Shown here one piece after another: positions 32,835 through 40,870 of a stretch of DNA of 64,000 nt. Position 1 is the stretch's first letter. Each line of letters begins with the position of its first letter. The position numbers and the translations under genes are program-made. Origin of the DNA: Hyphomicrobiales bacterium (GTDB lineage: Bacteria > Pseudomonadota > Alphaproteobacteria > Rhizobiales > Xanthobacteraceae); the NCBI GenBank assembly GCA_016185205.1, contig JACPOA010000001.1, positions 1 through 64,000 on the forward strand, in the 5' to 3' direction. The notes below the pieces were generated by a model. That model ran no database searches. It was given only the letters and a program-made list of their open reading frames with translations, and was not told the DNA's origin.

Positions 32835-33407
32835 ATGCCCCGTACGCGCTCCGATCTGCCGCGCATGCAAAAGCAGTCCCCGACCCGGGCGCCGCTCGCA
32901 GCGGCTGCTGCCCCCGCGCCGCAAGCCATTGAAAAACCTGCCCAATCCAAGAAGCCGCCACAGATGATGCGGCAATATGATCTGGTCGAGCGGGTGCGCC
33001 GCTACAATCCCAAAACCAACGAGGCCTTGCTCAACCGTGCCTATGTCTACGCCATGAAGGCGCATGGCGAGCAGCGCCGCGCCTCCGGCGATCCCTATTT
33101 CTCCCACCCGATCGAGGTGGCGGCCATTCTCACCGACCTCAAGCTCGACGACGCCACCATCGCTGCCGCGCTGTTGCATGACACCATCGAGGACACCGAA
33201 GCCACGCGCGCCGAGATCGACAGCCTGTTCGGGCCCGATATCGGCCGGCTGGTCGAGGGCCTGACCAAGTTGAAGAAGCTCGACCTGGTCACCAAGGAGG
33301 CCAAGCAGGCGGAAAACCTGCGCAAGCTGTTATTGGCGATCGCCGCCGATGTGCGCGTGCTGCTGATCAAGCTCGCCGACCGCCTGCACAATCTGCGCAC
33401 GCTCTGA
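32835..33407 (+). CDS. (p)ppGpp hydrolase (HD) half of an interrupted RelA/SpoT-type gene
   Basis: This 190-residue product holds the N-terminal HD hydrolase domain of the bifunctional RSH protein: Y-D-L-V-E-R-V-R-R-Y-N-P near residue 48, Y-F-S-H-P-I-E-V-A, the metal-binding L-L-H-D-T-I-E-D-T, and L-I-K-L-A-D-R-L-H-N-L-R-T-L. Instead of continuing into the linker it ends with TGA at 33405-33407. The next codons, in the same frame, continue the RSH sequence. The piece contains the full catalytic HD core. A basic Pro/Ala-rich N-terminal leader of ~43 residues precedes the usual M-M-R-Q-Y start; ATG 32964 is an alternative. Single RSH enzymes of this order both make and degrade (p)ppGpp. Confidence 0.8.
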   Translation: MPRTRSDLPRMQKQSPTRAPLAAAAAPAPQAIEKPAQSKKPPQMMRQYDLVERVRRYNPKTNEALLNRAYVYAMKAHGEQRRASGDPYFSHPIEVAAILTDLKLDDATIAAALLHDTIEDTEATRAEIDSLFGPDIGRLVEGLTKLKKLDLVTKEAKQAENLRKLLLAIAADVRVLLIKLADRLHNLRTL

Positions 33408-33410
33408 TAC

Positions 33411-35165
33411 ATGCCGGTCGTTGCGCGCCGGCGCGCCGCCGAGGAGACGCTGGAAATCTATGCCCCGCTTGCCGGTCGCATGGGCATGCACGAGATGCGC
33501 GAGGAGCTTGACGACCTGGCGTTCCGCGAGCTCTATCCGGAAGCCCATGGGGTGGTGTCGGGACGGCTCAATGCGCTGGCCGAGCGCAACCGGCTGCTGA
33601 TTTCCGACATCGAAAAACAGCTCACCAAGAAGCTCGCCGATCGCGGCATCGAGGCGAAGGTGCTCGGCCGGCGCAAGCGCTCCTATTCGATCTGGCGCAA
33701 GATGGAGCGCAAGTCGGTCGGCTTCGAGCAGCTGTCCGACATCTTCGGCTTCCGCGTGATCGTGAAGACGCTGGCCGACTGCTATCAGGCGCTCGGCATC
33801 GTACATACCACCTGGCCGGTGGTGCCGGGCCGCTTCAAGGATTACGTCTCGACGCCGAAACAGAACGATTACCGCTCGATCCACACCACGGTGATCGGCC
33901 CGAGCAAGCAGCGCGTCGAGCTGCAGATCCGCACCACCGAGATGCACGAGATCGCCGAATACGGCATCGCCGCGCACGCGCTCTACAAGGACGGCGCCGG
34001 CTCGCCGACCGAATTGCTGTCGCGCGAATCGACCGCCTATGCCTGGCTGCGCCGCACCATCGAACTGCTGGCGGAAGGCTCCAACCCGGAAGAGTTCCTC
34101 GAGCACACCAAGCTGGAGCTGTTCCACGACCAGGTGTTCTGCTTCACGCCCAAGGGCAAGCTGATCGCGCTGCCGCGCAAGGCGACGCCGATCGATTTCG
34201 CTTATGCGGTGCACACCGACGTCGGCAATGCCACGGTCGGCTGCAAGATCAACGGCCAGATCGCGCCGCTGACTTCCGAGCTCGGCAATGGCGACGAGGT
34301 CGAGATCATCATCGCCAAGGCGCAAACCGCGCCGCCGGCGGCCTGGGAGTCGCTCGTGGTCACCGGCAAGGCGCGCGCGGCGATCCGGCGCGCGACCCGC
34401 ACGGCGGTGCGCACGCAATATGCCGGGCTTGGCCGCCGCATCGTCGAGCGGTTGTTCCAGCGCGCCAAGATGGCCTATTCCGACGAGAAGCTGACCGGCG
34501 CGCTGCCGCGGCTGGCGCGCACCTCGCTCGAGGAGGTGATGGCGGCGGTCGGACGCAGCGAGCTGAAAGCCTCCGATGTCGCCCGCGCCATGTATCCCGA
34601 CTACAAGGAGGAGCGCGCCGCCGTCATGGCGGTGAAACCGAAGTCCGAGAGCGGCTGGTTCGGCCTGAAGAAGCTGACCTCGGTGAAGTTCAAGGTGCCC
34701 AATACGGTCGGGCCGGCGATTCCGATCCGCGGCATCAATGGCGACCTGCCGGTGCGCTTTGCGCCCGATGGCGGCGCGGTGCCGGGCGACCGCATCGTCG
34801 GTATTCTCACGCCGGGCGAGGGCATTACCATCTACCCGATCCAGTCCGCCGCCTTGAGCGCGTTCGAGGAGACGCCCGAGCGCTGGCTGGACGTGCGCTG
34901 GGACGAGGAGGAAAACACCCCGCGGCGTTTCCCGGCGCGCATCGCGGTGCAATCGGTGAACGAACCCGGCTCGCTTGCCCAAATTGCACAAGTGATCGCC
35001 GAGCATGACGGCAATATCGATAATATCCGCATGACGCGGCGGGCGCCCGACTTCACCGACGTACAGATCGATCTGGAGGTCTACGACCTCCAGCATCTCA
35101 CCGCCATCATCGCGCAATTACGCGCCAAGCCGGTGGTGGCGAAGGCGGAACGGGTGAACGGGTAA
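33411..35165 (+). CDS. (p)ppGpp synthetase, TGS and ACT part of the interrupted RelA/SpoT-type gene
   Basis: This 584-codon continuation is in the same frame as the hydrolase piece, separated by TGA-TAC only. It has R-R-R-A-A-E-E-T-L-E-I-Y-A-P-L-A-G-R-M-G, the synthetase domain (R-K-R-S-Y-S-I-W-R-K-M; F-G-F-R-V-I-V; K-D-Y-V-S-T-P-K-Q-N-D-Y-R-S-I-H-T), the TGS domain (F-C-F-T-P-K-G-K-L-I-A-L-P), and a C-terminal ACT domain. With the first piece the total would be 775 residues, normal for RSH. The ATG at 33411, two codons after the stop, could allow reinitiation but has no ribosome-binding site. A nonsense mutation, a sequencing error and a genuine split are all possible. Confidence 0.8.
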   Translation: MPVVARRRAAEETLEIYAPLAGRMGMHEMREELDDLAFRELYPEAHGVVSGRLNALAERNRLLISDIEKQLTKKLADRGIEAKVLGRRKRSYSIWRKMERKSVGFEQLSDIFGFRVIVKTLADCYQALGIVHTTWPVVPGRFKDYVSTPKQNDYRSIHTTVIGPSKQRVELQIRTTEMHEIAEYGIAAHALYKDGAGSPTELLSRESTAYAWLRRTIELLAEGSNPEEFLEHTKLELFHDQVFCFTPKGKLIALPRKATPIDFAYAVHTDVGNATVGCKINGQIAPLTSELGNGDEVEIIIAKAQTAPPAAWESLVVTGKARAAIRRATRTAVRTQYAGLGRRIVERLFQRAKMAYSDEKLTGALPRLARTSLEEVMAAVGRSELKASDVARAMYPDYKEERAAVMAVKPKSESGWFGLKKLTSVKFKVPNTVGPAIPIRGINGDLPVRFAPDGGAVPGDRIVGILTPGEGITIYPIQSAALSAFEETPERWLDVRWDEEENTPRRFPARIAVQSVNEPGSLAQIAQVIAEHDGNIDNIRMTRRAPDFTDVQIDLEVYDLQHLTAIIAQLRAKPVVAKAERVNG

Positions 35166-35171
35166 AATAAT

Positions 35172-35933
35172 ATGAGTGCGCCCCGCCTTCGCCTCGGCGT
35201 CAATGTCGACCACGTCGCCACCATCCGCAACGCGCGCGGCGGGCGGCATCCCGATCCGGTGCGCGCCGCCAAGCTGGCGATCGCGGCCGGCTGCGACGGC
35301 ATCACCGCGCATCTGCGCGAGGATCGCCGCCATATCCGCGACGACGATATCGCGCGGCTGAAGGCTGCGATCGACAAGCCGCTCAATTTCGAAATGGCGG
35401 CGACCGAGGAGATGACGGCCATCGCACTTGCCACCAAGCCGCACGCGGTATGCCTGGTGCCGGAAAAGCGCACCGAGCGCACCACCGAAGGCGGGCTCGA
35501 CGCGGTGCGCCAGCACGCGCAGCTCAAGCCGGTGATCCATAAGCTCAAACATGCCGGCATCCGGGTCTCGCTGTTCATCGCCGCCGCGCCGGCGCAGATC
35601 GAGGCGGCGGCCGAACTGGGCTCAGCCGTGATCGAGATCCACACCGGCTCCTGGTGCGACGCGCTGACCGAAGGACGCGTCGCGGAGGCCGATGCCGAAT
35701 GGCAGCTGATCCGCGCCGGCGCGCTGCTGGCCAAGAGCTTCGGTCTGGAAGTGCATGCCGGCCACGGTCTCGACTATGCGAGCGCGGAAATCATTGCGGC
35801 GCTGCCGCAGATCGTCGAGCTCAATATCGGGCACTTCCTGGTGGGCGAGGCGGTGTTCGAAGGCCTGGCGGAAACCGTCAAATTCATGCGCGCGGCGATG
35901 GATCGCGGCAGAGTCAAAGCCAGCACATCATGA
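35172..35933 (+). CDS. pdxJ: Pyridoxine 5'-phosphate synthase
   Basis: This 253-residue TIM barrel condenses 3-amino-2-oxopropyl phosphate with 1-deoxyxylulose 5-phosphate in vitamin B6 synthesis. It has the family start [17 protein letters not shown], the [14 protein letters not shown] motif, V-P-E-K-R with the catalytic Glu, and G-H-G-L-D-Y and N-I-G-H-F phosphate loops. It begins 6 bp after the rsh stop and overlaps acpS by 4 bp, so the run is transcribed together. Confidence 0.95.
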   Translation: MSAPRLRLGVNVDHVATIRNARGGRHPDPVRAAKLAIAAGCDGITAHLREDRRHIRDDDIARLKAAIDKPLNFEMAATEEMTAIALATKPHAVCLVPEKRTERTTEGGLDAVRQHAQLKPVIHKLKHAGIRVSLFIAAAPAQIEAAAELGSAVIEIHTGSWCDALTEGRVAEADAEWQLIRAGALLAKSFGLEVHAGHGLDYASAEIIAALPQIVELNIGHFLVGEAVFEGLAETVKFMRAAMDRGRVKASTS

Positions 35934-36349
35934 TCATCGGGCTCGGCTCCGACCTCTGCGACGTGCGGCGCATCGAGAAGGTGCTCGAACGTCATGGCGA
36001 GCGCTTTCTCGCCCGCATCTTCACGCCGGCCGAACGCGCCAAGGCCGATCGCCGCGCCAATCGCGCGGAAACCTACGCCAAGCGTTTCGCCGCCAAGGAG
36101 GCCTGCGCCAAGGCGCTCGGCACCGGTCTGCGGCGCGGGGTGTTCTGGCGCGACATGGGGGTGGTGAACCTGCCGGGCGGACGGCCCACCATGAAGCTCA
36201 CCGGCGGCGCCCTCGCGCGCTTACAGGCGATCACGCCGGCCGGCTGCGAGGCCAGGATCGAGGTTTCGCTGACCGACGAAGGCCCGACCGCGCAGGCCAT
36301 TGTCATCATCTCGGCGGTGCCTTTACAGGCGACGAAAAGTCCTGCGTGA
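35930..36349 (+). CDS. acpS: Holo-[acyl-carrier-protein] synthase
   Basis: This 139-residue 4'-phosphopantetheinyl transferase activates ACP from CoA. Typical motifs are [14 protein letters not shown] (Mg-binding Asp), F-T-P-A-E-R-A-K-A, and [15 protein letters not shown]. The start overlaps the pdxJ stop by ATGA. It is followed by 280 bp containing the composite element before lepB. Confidence 0.95.
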   Translation: MIIGLGSDLCDVRRIEKVLERHGERFLARIFTPAERAKADRRANRAETYAKRFAAKEACAKALGTGLRRGVFWRDMGVVNLPGGRPTMKLTGGALARLQAITPAGCEARIEVSLTDEGPTAQAIVIISAVPLQATKSPA

Positions 36350-36451
36350 ACCCAGGAATCCCATTACGACCAACTGCTTATATGACGGTGCTGGGTTTCA
36401 TTGCGTGCTGGGGGACCACCCGCTACAAGGTCGCCGGGGAGCGCAGAGTGA

Positions 36452-36617
36452 CTAGTGTGGTGGATTTGAAGTTCCTATATGTGTGCCGCGAGTCCGAATA
36501 GGAACTTCAAATCCAAAAACTACACTAGAATCATAAAGTTGCTAGTGTCCCTTTGATTCCGAAGTTCGCATCAATGGGTGCCGCAAAGTTTTGCGAACTT
36601 CGGAATCGGGACACTAG
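36452..36617 (+). repeat. 166-bp composite double-hairpin element, copy B
   Basis: Hairpin 2 (36452-36528): outer stem CTAGTGTGGT/ACTACACTAG with one G.T pair, 3-nt bulge AAA, 16-bp perfect inner stem GGATTTGAAGTTCCTA and its complement. The linker 36529-36541 is AATCATAAAGTTG. Hairpin 1 (36542-36617): outer stem CTAGTGTCCC/GGGACACTAG, bulge TTT, and 16-bp inner stem. The reverse complement aligns end to end with copy A (19708-19873), including the linker. Hairpin 1 ends 14 bp before the lepB ATG, so the element forms the lepB leader. Confidence 0.87.
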
Positions 36618-36631
36618 GGGACGAAAGGCCG

Positions 36632-37387
36632 ATGAGCGTGACATCCACTACCAAGCGGAAAGAAGGCGGTATTTCCGAAACAGTCCGCGTGATTTTTCAC
36701 GCGCTGGTCATCGCGCTGGTGATCCGCACCTTCCTGTTTCAGCCGTTCAATATCCCCTCCGGCTCGATGAAGGCGACGCTGCTGGTCGGCGATTACCTGT
36801 TCGTATCGAAATACTCCTATGGCTACAGTCAGTATTCGCTGCCGCTGTCGCCGCCGCTGTTCTCGGGTCGCATCCCGGGTAGCCTGCGGCCCGAGCGCGG
36901 CGACGTGGTGGTGTTCCGCCTGCCCAAGGACACCTCGACCGACTACATCAAGCGCGTGATCGGGCTGCCCGGCGACAAAATCCAGGTGATCGATGGCGTC
37001 GTCAACATCAACGGCGTGCCGGTCAAGCGCGAAAAAGCGCCGGACTTCATCGAGACCGAGGAGGGCGCGCACGACGCTCCGGTCAGGCGTTGGAAGGAAA
37101 CCCTGTCGAACGGGGTGAGCTATTACGCGCTCGATCTGGTGGAGAACGGCTTTGCCGACAACACCCAGGTCTACACCGTGCCGCCCGATCATTACTTTAT
37201 GATGGGCGACAATCGCGACAATTCGACCGACAGCCGGTTCAGCCAAGTTGGCATGGTGCCGTTCGAGAACATCGTCGGTCGCGCGCAGATCATCTTCTTC
37301 TCCGTTTATGAGGGCGAGCGCGCCTGGCAATTCTGGCGCTGGCCGGTTTCGGTGCGCTGGAACAGGCTGTTCACGATCGTGCAATGA
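36632..37387 (+). CDS. lepB: Signal peptidase I
   Basis: This 251-residue inner-membrane serine protease removes signal peptides. It has one N-terminal membrane helix (V-I-F-H-A-L-V-I-A-L-V-I-R-T-F-L), the catalytic Ser in N-I-P-S-G-S-M-K-A-T-L near residue 48, the catalytic Lys in T-D-Y-I-K-R-V-I-G-L-P-G-D near 109, and the G-D-N-R-D-N-S-T-D-S-R box. I chose ATG 36632 (MSVTSTTKRK) with AAAGG upstream; the frame upstream to 36578 merely crosses the composite hairpin. It overlaps rnc by ATGA. Confidence 0.95.
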   Translation: MSVTSTTKRKEGGISETVRVIFHALVIALVIRTFLFQPFNIPSGSMKATLLVGDYLFVSKYSYGYSQYSLPLSPPLFSGRIPGSLRPERGDVVVFRLPKDTSTDYIKRVIGLPGDKIQVIDGVVNINGVPVKREKAPDFIETEEGAHDAPVRRWKETLSNGVSYYALDLVENGFADNTQVYTVPPDHYFMMGDNRDNSTDSRFSQVGMVPFENIVGRAQIIFFSVYEGERAWQFWRWPVSVRWNRLFTIVQ

Positions 37388-38100
37388 GCCGCAAGGCCAA
37401 GGACCGAACAGCGCTCGAAGACAGGATCGGCTTCAAGTTCGCCGATAAGGCGCTGCTTGAGCGCGCGCTTACGCATATTTCGGCGTTGTCGGGCGGCCCG
37501 CAAAAGCGTGCCGACAGCTATCAGCGCCTGGAATTCCTCGGCGACCACGTGCTCGGGCTGGTAATCTCCGACATGCTCTATCGCGCCTTTCCGAAGGCGA
37601 ACGAGGGCGAGCTGTCGCGCCGGCTCGCCGATCTGGTGCGCAAGGAGACCTGCGCCGAGGTGGCCAAGGCCATGGACCTTGGCCCCGCGCTCAAGCTCGG
37701 CAATTCGGAATCGCACGCCGGCGGGCGCCTGCGCAGCACCATCCTGGCGGATGTGTGCGAGGCGCTGGTCGGCGGCGTGTTCATCGACGGCGGCTACGCG
37801 GCGGCCGAGACGCTGATCGCGAAGTTCTGGAAGGAGCGCATGCTCAAGCCGCTGCGGCCGCTGCGCGATCCGAAAACCATGTTGCAGGAATGGGCGCAAG
37901 GGAGAGGGCTGCCAACGCCGGCCTATCGCGAACTGGCGCGCACCGGCCCGCATCACGATCCCGAATTCCGCGTCGCGGTGGTGCTGCCCGATCGCCCGCC
38001 GGCCGAGGGCCTGGGCTCGTCCAAGCGCGCGGCCGAACAGGCCGCCGCGGCCGCCATGCTTACGCGTGTCGGCGTGGCGGTGGACAAGCTCGATGGTTGA
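37384..38100 (+). CDS. rnc: Ribonuclease III
   Basis: This 238-residue enzyme cleaves double-stranded RNA, processing rRNA precursors and regulatory duplexes. The RNase III signature R-L-E-F-L-G-D-H-V-L-G with the catalytic Glu and Asp is near residue 45, the second acidic site is in L-A-D-V-C-E-A-L-V-G-G near 125, and a C-terminal dsRNA-binding domain follows (P-K-T-M-L-Q-E-W-A-Q-G ... A-A-E-Q-A-A-A-A-A-M-L). It overlaps lepB by 4 bp and era by 8 bp, indicating coupled translation. Confidence 0.96.
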   Translation: MSRKAKDRTALEDRIGFKFADKALLERALTHISALSGGPQKRADSYQRLEFLGDHVLGLVISDMLYRAFPKANEGELSRRLADLVRKETCAEVAKAMDLGPALKLGNSESHAGGRLRSTILADVCEALVGGVFIDGGYAAAETLIAKFWKERMLKPLRPLRDPKTMLQEWAQGRGLPTPAYRELARTGPHHDPEFRVAVVLPDRPPAEGLGSSKRAAEQAAAAAMLTRVGVAVDKLDG

Positions 38101-39013
38101 TCGAGCCCCGCCCGCTGGCGACACTCGTTGCGGCTTCGTCGCACTGATCGGCGCGCCCAATGCCGGCAAGTCGACGCTGCTCAACGCGCTGGTCGGCTCC
38201 AAGGTCACCATCGTCTCGCACAAGGTGCAGACCACGCGTGCGCTGATCCGCGGCATCGCGATCGAAGGCAAATCGCAACTCATCTTCGTCGACACGCCCG
38301 GCATCTTCGCGCCCAGGCGCCGGCTCGACCGCGCCATGGTGACGACCGCCTGGAGCGGCGCGCACGAAGCCGACCTGGTCGGCGTGCTGATCGACTCGCG
38401 CAAGGGCATCGATGAAGAAGCGGAAGCGCTGCTCGGCCGGCTGGCCGAGGTCACGCGTCCGAAAATCCTCATCCTCAACAAGATCGACCTGGTGCCGCGC
38501 GACACTTTGCTGCTGCTTATCAAGATCGCCAACGAGAAGGCCAAGTTCGATTCGACCTTCATGATCTCGGCGCTGACCGGCGATGGCGTCGCCGATCTCA
38601 AGCGCTGGCTGGCCGAGCGCATGCCGCCGAGCCCCTGGCTCTATCCGGCCGAGCAGATGTCGGACGCGCCGTTGCGGCAACTGGCTGCGGAAATCACGCG
38701 CGAAAAGCTGTTCGAGCGCCTGCATCAGGAGCTGCCTTATCATTCCACGGTCGAGACCGAGTCGTGGAAGGAACTGCGCGGCGGCAAGATCCGCGTCGAG
38801 CAGACCATTTATGTGGAGCGCGAGAGCCAGCGCAAGATCGTGCTCGGCAAGGGCGGCCAGACCATTAAGGCGATCGGCGAGTCGTCGCGCCGCGAACTCG
38901 CCGAAATCGTCGAGGGCAAGGTCGACCTGTTCCTGTTCGTGAAGGTGCGCGAGGGCTGGGGCGATGACCCCGAGCGCTACCGCGCGATGGGGCTGGAGTT
39001 TCCGAAGGAGTGA
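38093..39013 (+). CDS. era: GTPase Era
   Basis: This 306-residue GTPase acts in 30S ribosome assembly and 16S rRNA 3'-end maturation. It has G1 G-A-P-N-A-G-K-S-T near residue 17, G2 T-T-R, G3 D-T-P-G-I, G4 N-K-I-D near 122, and the C-terminal KH domain (I-V-L-G-K-G-G-Q-T-I-K-A-I-G). I chose ATG 38093 (M-V-D-R-A-P-P), overlapping rnc by 8 bp. era follows rnc in most proteobacteria. Confidence 0.96.
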   Translation: MVDRAPPAGDTRCGFVALIGAPNAGKSTLLNALVGSKVTIVSHKVQTTRALIRGIAIEGKSQLIFVDTPGIFAPRRRLDRAMVTTAWSGAHEADLVGVLIDSRKGIDEEAEALLGRLAEVTRPKILILNKIDLVPRDTLLLLIKIANEKAKFDSTFMISALTGDGVADLKRWLAERMPPSPWLYPAEQMSDAPLRQLAAEITREKLFERLHQELPYHSTVETESWKELRGGKIRVEQTIYVERESQRKIVLGKGGQTIKAIGESSRRELAEIVEGKVDLFLFVKVREGWGDDPERYRAMGLEFPKE

Positions 39014-39119
39014 CGTTCTATCAATAGCTTAGCATAAATTAGTTACAAAAAATGATTGCGGTGCGTTGCTCGGTTGACCGGCATCGCGCACGACTAGAAC
39101 CATCTTTGGAGAATCGAAG

Positions 39120-39332
39120 ATGGTCGCTTGGCTTCAGATGGCTTTTGCCGCGTCCTCGCCGTTCTGGCTGACCGCCATGTTGCCGATCTTGTGGTTTGGA
39201 AGGCTTAAGATCGGAAAAGAAGAAGCGAGCGGGCTGATAAATTGTATTTATCTGATGATTCGAAATCGCCGCGGTAAAATAAAGTTTCGCCAAATAACGC
39301 GCCTAAAGAACAAGCATGCAATGGACCGATGA
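39120..39332 (+). CDS. Possible small membrane-associated protein between era and recO
   Basis: This 70-codon frame starts with GGAG 8 bases upstream: [25 protein letters not shown], one hydrophobic segment, then a basic tail. It ends 17 bp inside recO. The segment is AT-richer than its neighbours. I do not recognise a family. It could be a real short gene or a chance frame in the era-recO spacer. Confidence 0.35.
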   Translation: MVAWLQMAFAASSPFWLTAMLPILWFGRLKIGKEEASGLINCIYLMIRNRRGKIKFRQITRLKNKHAMDR

Positions 39333-40065
39333 AGGCATCGTGATCGGCGTCAGGCGGCACGGGGAGGCGAGCGCCATCCTCGAGCTGATGACGCGCGCGC
39401 ATGGCCGCCACCTCGGCCTGGTGCGCGGCGGCTTCGGTTCGCGCATGAAGCCGATCCTGCAAACCGGCAACAGCGTGGCGGCGACCTGGCGCGCCCGGCT
39501 CGACGAGCATCTCGGCAACTACACGGTGGAGCCGCTGCGCCAGCGCGCGTCGGATTTTTTTGGTAGCTCGCATGCGATCTATGGCGTCACCCATCTGGCC
39601 GCGCTGATGCGGCTGTTGCCCGAGCGCGATCCGCATGCCGGGCTTTATTCGGTGTTCGAGGAAATCCTCGACCGGCTCGAAGACCCGGCGCTGGCGGCGC
39701 CGCTGGTGGTGCGGTTCGAATTGCAGTTGCTGGGGGAGCTCGGCTTCGGGCTCGATCTGGCGCAATGCGCGGCCACCGGCACGAGCGCCGATCTCATCTA
39801 TGTCTCGCCCAAGTCGGGGCGGGCGGTCTCGCGCGACGCCGGCGAGCCGTGGGCCGACAAGATGCTGCGGCTGCCCGGCTTCCTGCGCGACCTCGATAGC
39901 CAGCCGGCCGGCCGCGATCTCGCCGACGGCTTTGCGCTCACCGGGTTTTTCCTCGATCGCCACGTGCTGGAGCCGCGTGGGCTCACGCTCACCGACGAGC
40001 GCGCGCATTTCATCGCGGCGCTGCTGCGCGGTCCGCGCAGCGCGCTGGTTGTCGAGCGGTTATAG
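39316..40065 (+). CDS. recO: DNA repair protein RecO
   Basis: This 249-residue protein has an N-terminal OB fold ([22 protein letters not shown]), followed by a helical domain ([15 protein letters not shown]). The four-Cys zinc site of many RecO proteins is only partly conserved (C in L-A-Q-C-A-A-T-G). RecO works with RecR and RecF to load RecA at gaps. It closes the lepB-rnc-era-recO block and overlaps the convergent isochorismatase-family gene by 6 bp. Confidence 0.93.
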   Translation: MQWTDEGIVIGVRRHGEASAILELMTRAHGRHLGLVRGGFGSRMKPILQTGNSVAATWRARLDEHLGNYTVEPLRQRASDFFGSSHAIYGVTHLAALMRLLPERDPHAGLYSVFEEILDRLEDPALAAPLVVRFELQLLGELGFGLDLAQCAATGTSADLIYVSPKSGRAVSRDAGEPWADKMLRLPGFLRDLDSQPAGRDLADGFALTGFFLDRHVLEPRGLTLTDERAHFIAALLRGPRSALVVERL

Positions 40066-40662
40066 CAGCGACGAGTCCGGAAGGTCGTCGGGGAAGTGTC
40101 CCAATGCCTTAACGATCTTATCTGTATGGCGGTCGCCGCCCACGGTTTCGATCAGTTCGTAAAAAATGCTCTTGTAGCTTGTAAAAACGACACCTTCCGC
40201 TTTCATGCGCGCTATCGCCGCGTCGGTGTTGCGCGATGAGGAAAATATCAGTTCCTCGACCACGTAGACCTCGTAGCCGAGGCTGAGCAGGCCGAGGCAG
40301 GATTGCAGCACACAGACGTCGGTTTCGCAGCCCGCCACGATCGCCTGTCGCCGTTTTAGGCCGGCAAGATGGGCCTTTATAGTTTTCTCCTTGCACAGGT
40401 CGAAGAAATCCTTTTCGAAGGTGCGGTCGCGCTCGCCCAAGTGTTTCGCGATTTCTTTCGGCAACGATCCCTTGATGTCGACCGGTCGCTCGAGCGTCAC
40501 GACAAGCGGGATTTGGAAATAATTGAGCAGGCGTACAAGATTGCTTGTATTGGTCTTGATCCTGGAGCGGAGGCGCTTGTCCAGCTGAGCCAGAAAAAAG
40601 CCCTGCAGATCGATGATCACCCCGCAACAACGCTCGGAGGCAATGCGCTTCACCGCTGTCAT
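40060..40662 (-). CDS. Isochorismatase-family cysteine hydrolase
   Basis: This 200-residue protein has an alpha/beta fold with the Asp-Lys-Cys triad of the isochorismatase/nicotinamidase/N-carbamoylsarcosine amidase superfamily: Asp in V-I-I-D-L-Q-G-F-F near residue 18, Lys in T-F-E-K-D-F-F near 84, and Cys in [11 protein letters not shown] near 117. The superfamily hydrolyses amides, ureides or vinyl ethers. Codon use is less GC-rich than in recO. It is divergent from the carbamoyltransferase with 208 bp between starts, which may point to a carbamoyl-amide substrate, but this is inference. Confidence 0.85.
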   Translation of the reverse strand: MTAVKRIASERCCGVIIDLQGFFLAQLDKRLRSRIKTNTSNLVRLLNYFQIPLVVTLERPVDIKGSLPKEIAKHLGERDRTFEKDFFDLCKEKTIKAHLAGLKRRQAIVAGCETDVCVLQSCLGLLSLGYEVYVVEELIFSSSRNTDAAIARMKAEGVVFTSYKSIFYELIETVGGDRHTDKIVKALGHFPDDLPDSSLL

Positions 40663-40870
40663 GTCACCCGCGCCTGACCCTTATCTTTAAGCGCAACATT
40701 AGCTGCATCGTCGGGTTTGCGCCATAGCATCCGGTCGCGCGTGAGGGCGGCATTGCATTTGTGACGTAACATGAGGCAACATTGGCTCGACCGAACCGGA
40801 ACACGCGGCGAACAAATTACCGAAGCAAACGGCGTCGCGCCCGCCACAACCCATCAGCACCACGAGTCCG

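Noticed and set aside
22594..33407. TGA read as Trp or selenocysteine in this genome, suggested by in-frame TGA in the toxin and in rsh
   Set aside because: Many intact genes here terminate at TGA at the expected length (gatB, acpS, rnc, mntH), there is no SECIS-like context with Cys homologues, and the rsh position is not a Trp or Cys site in relatives known to me.
33330..35117. 595-codon frame antisense to the RSH synthetase part
   Set aside because: Shadow of the real coding strand, no domain.
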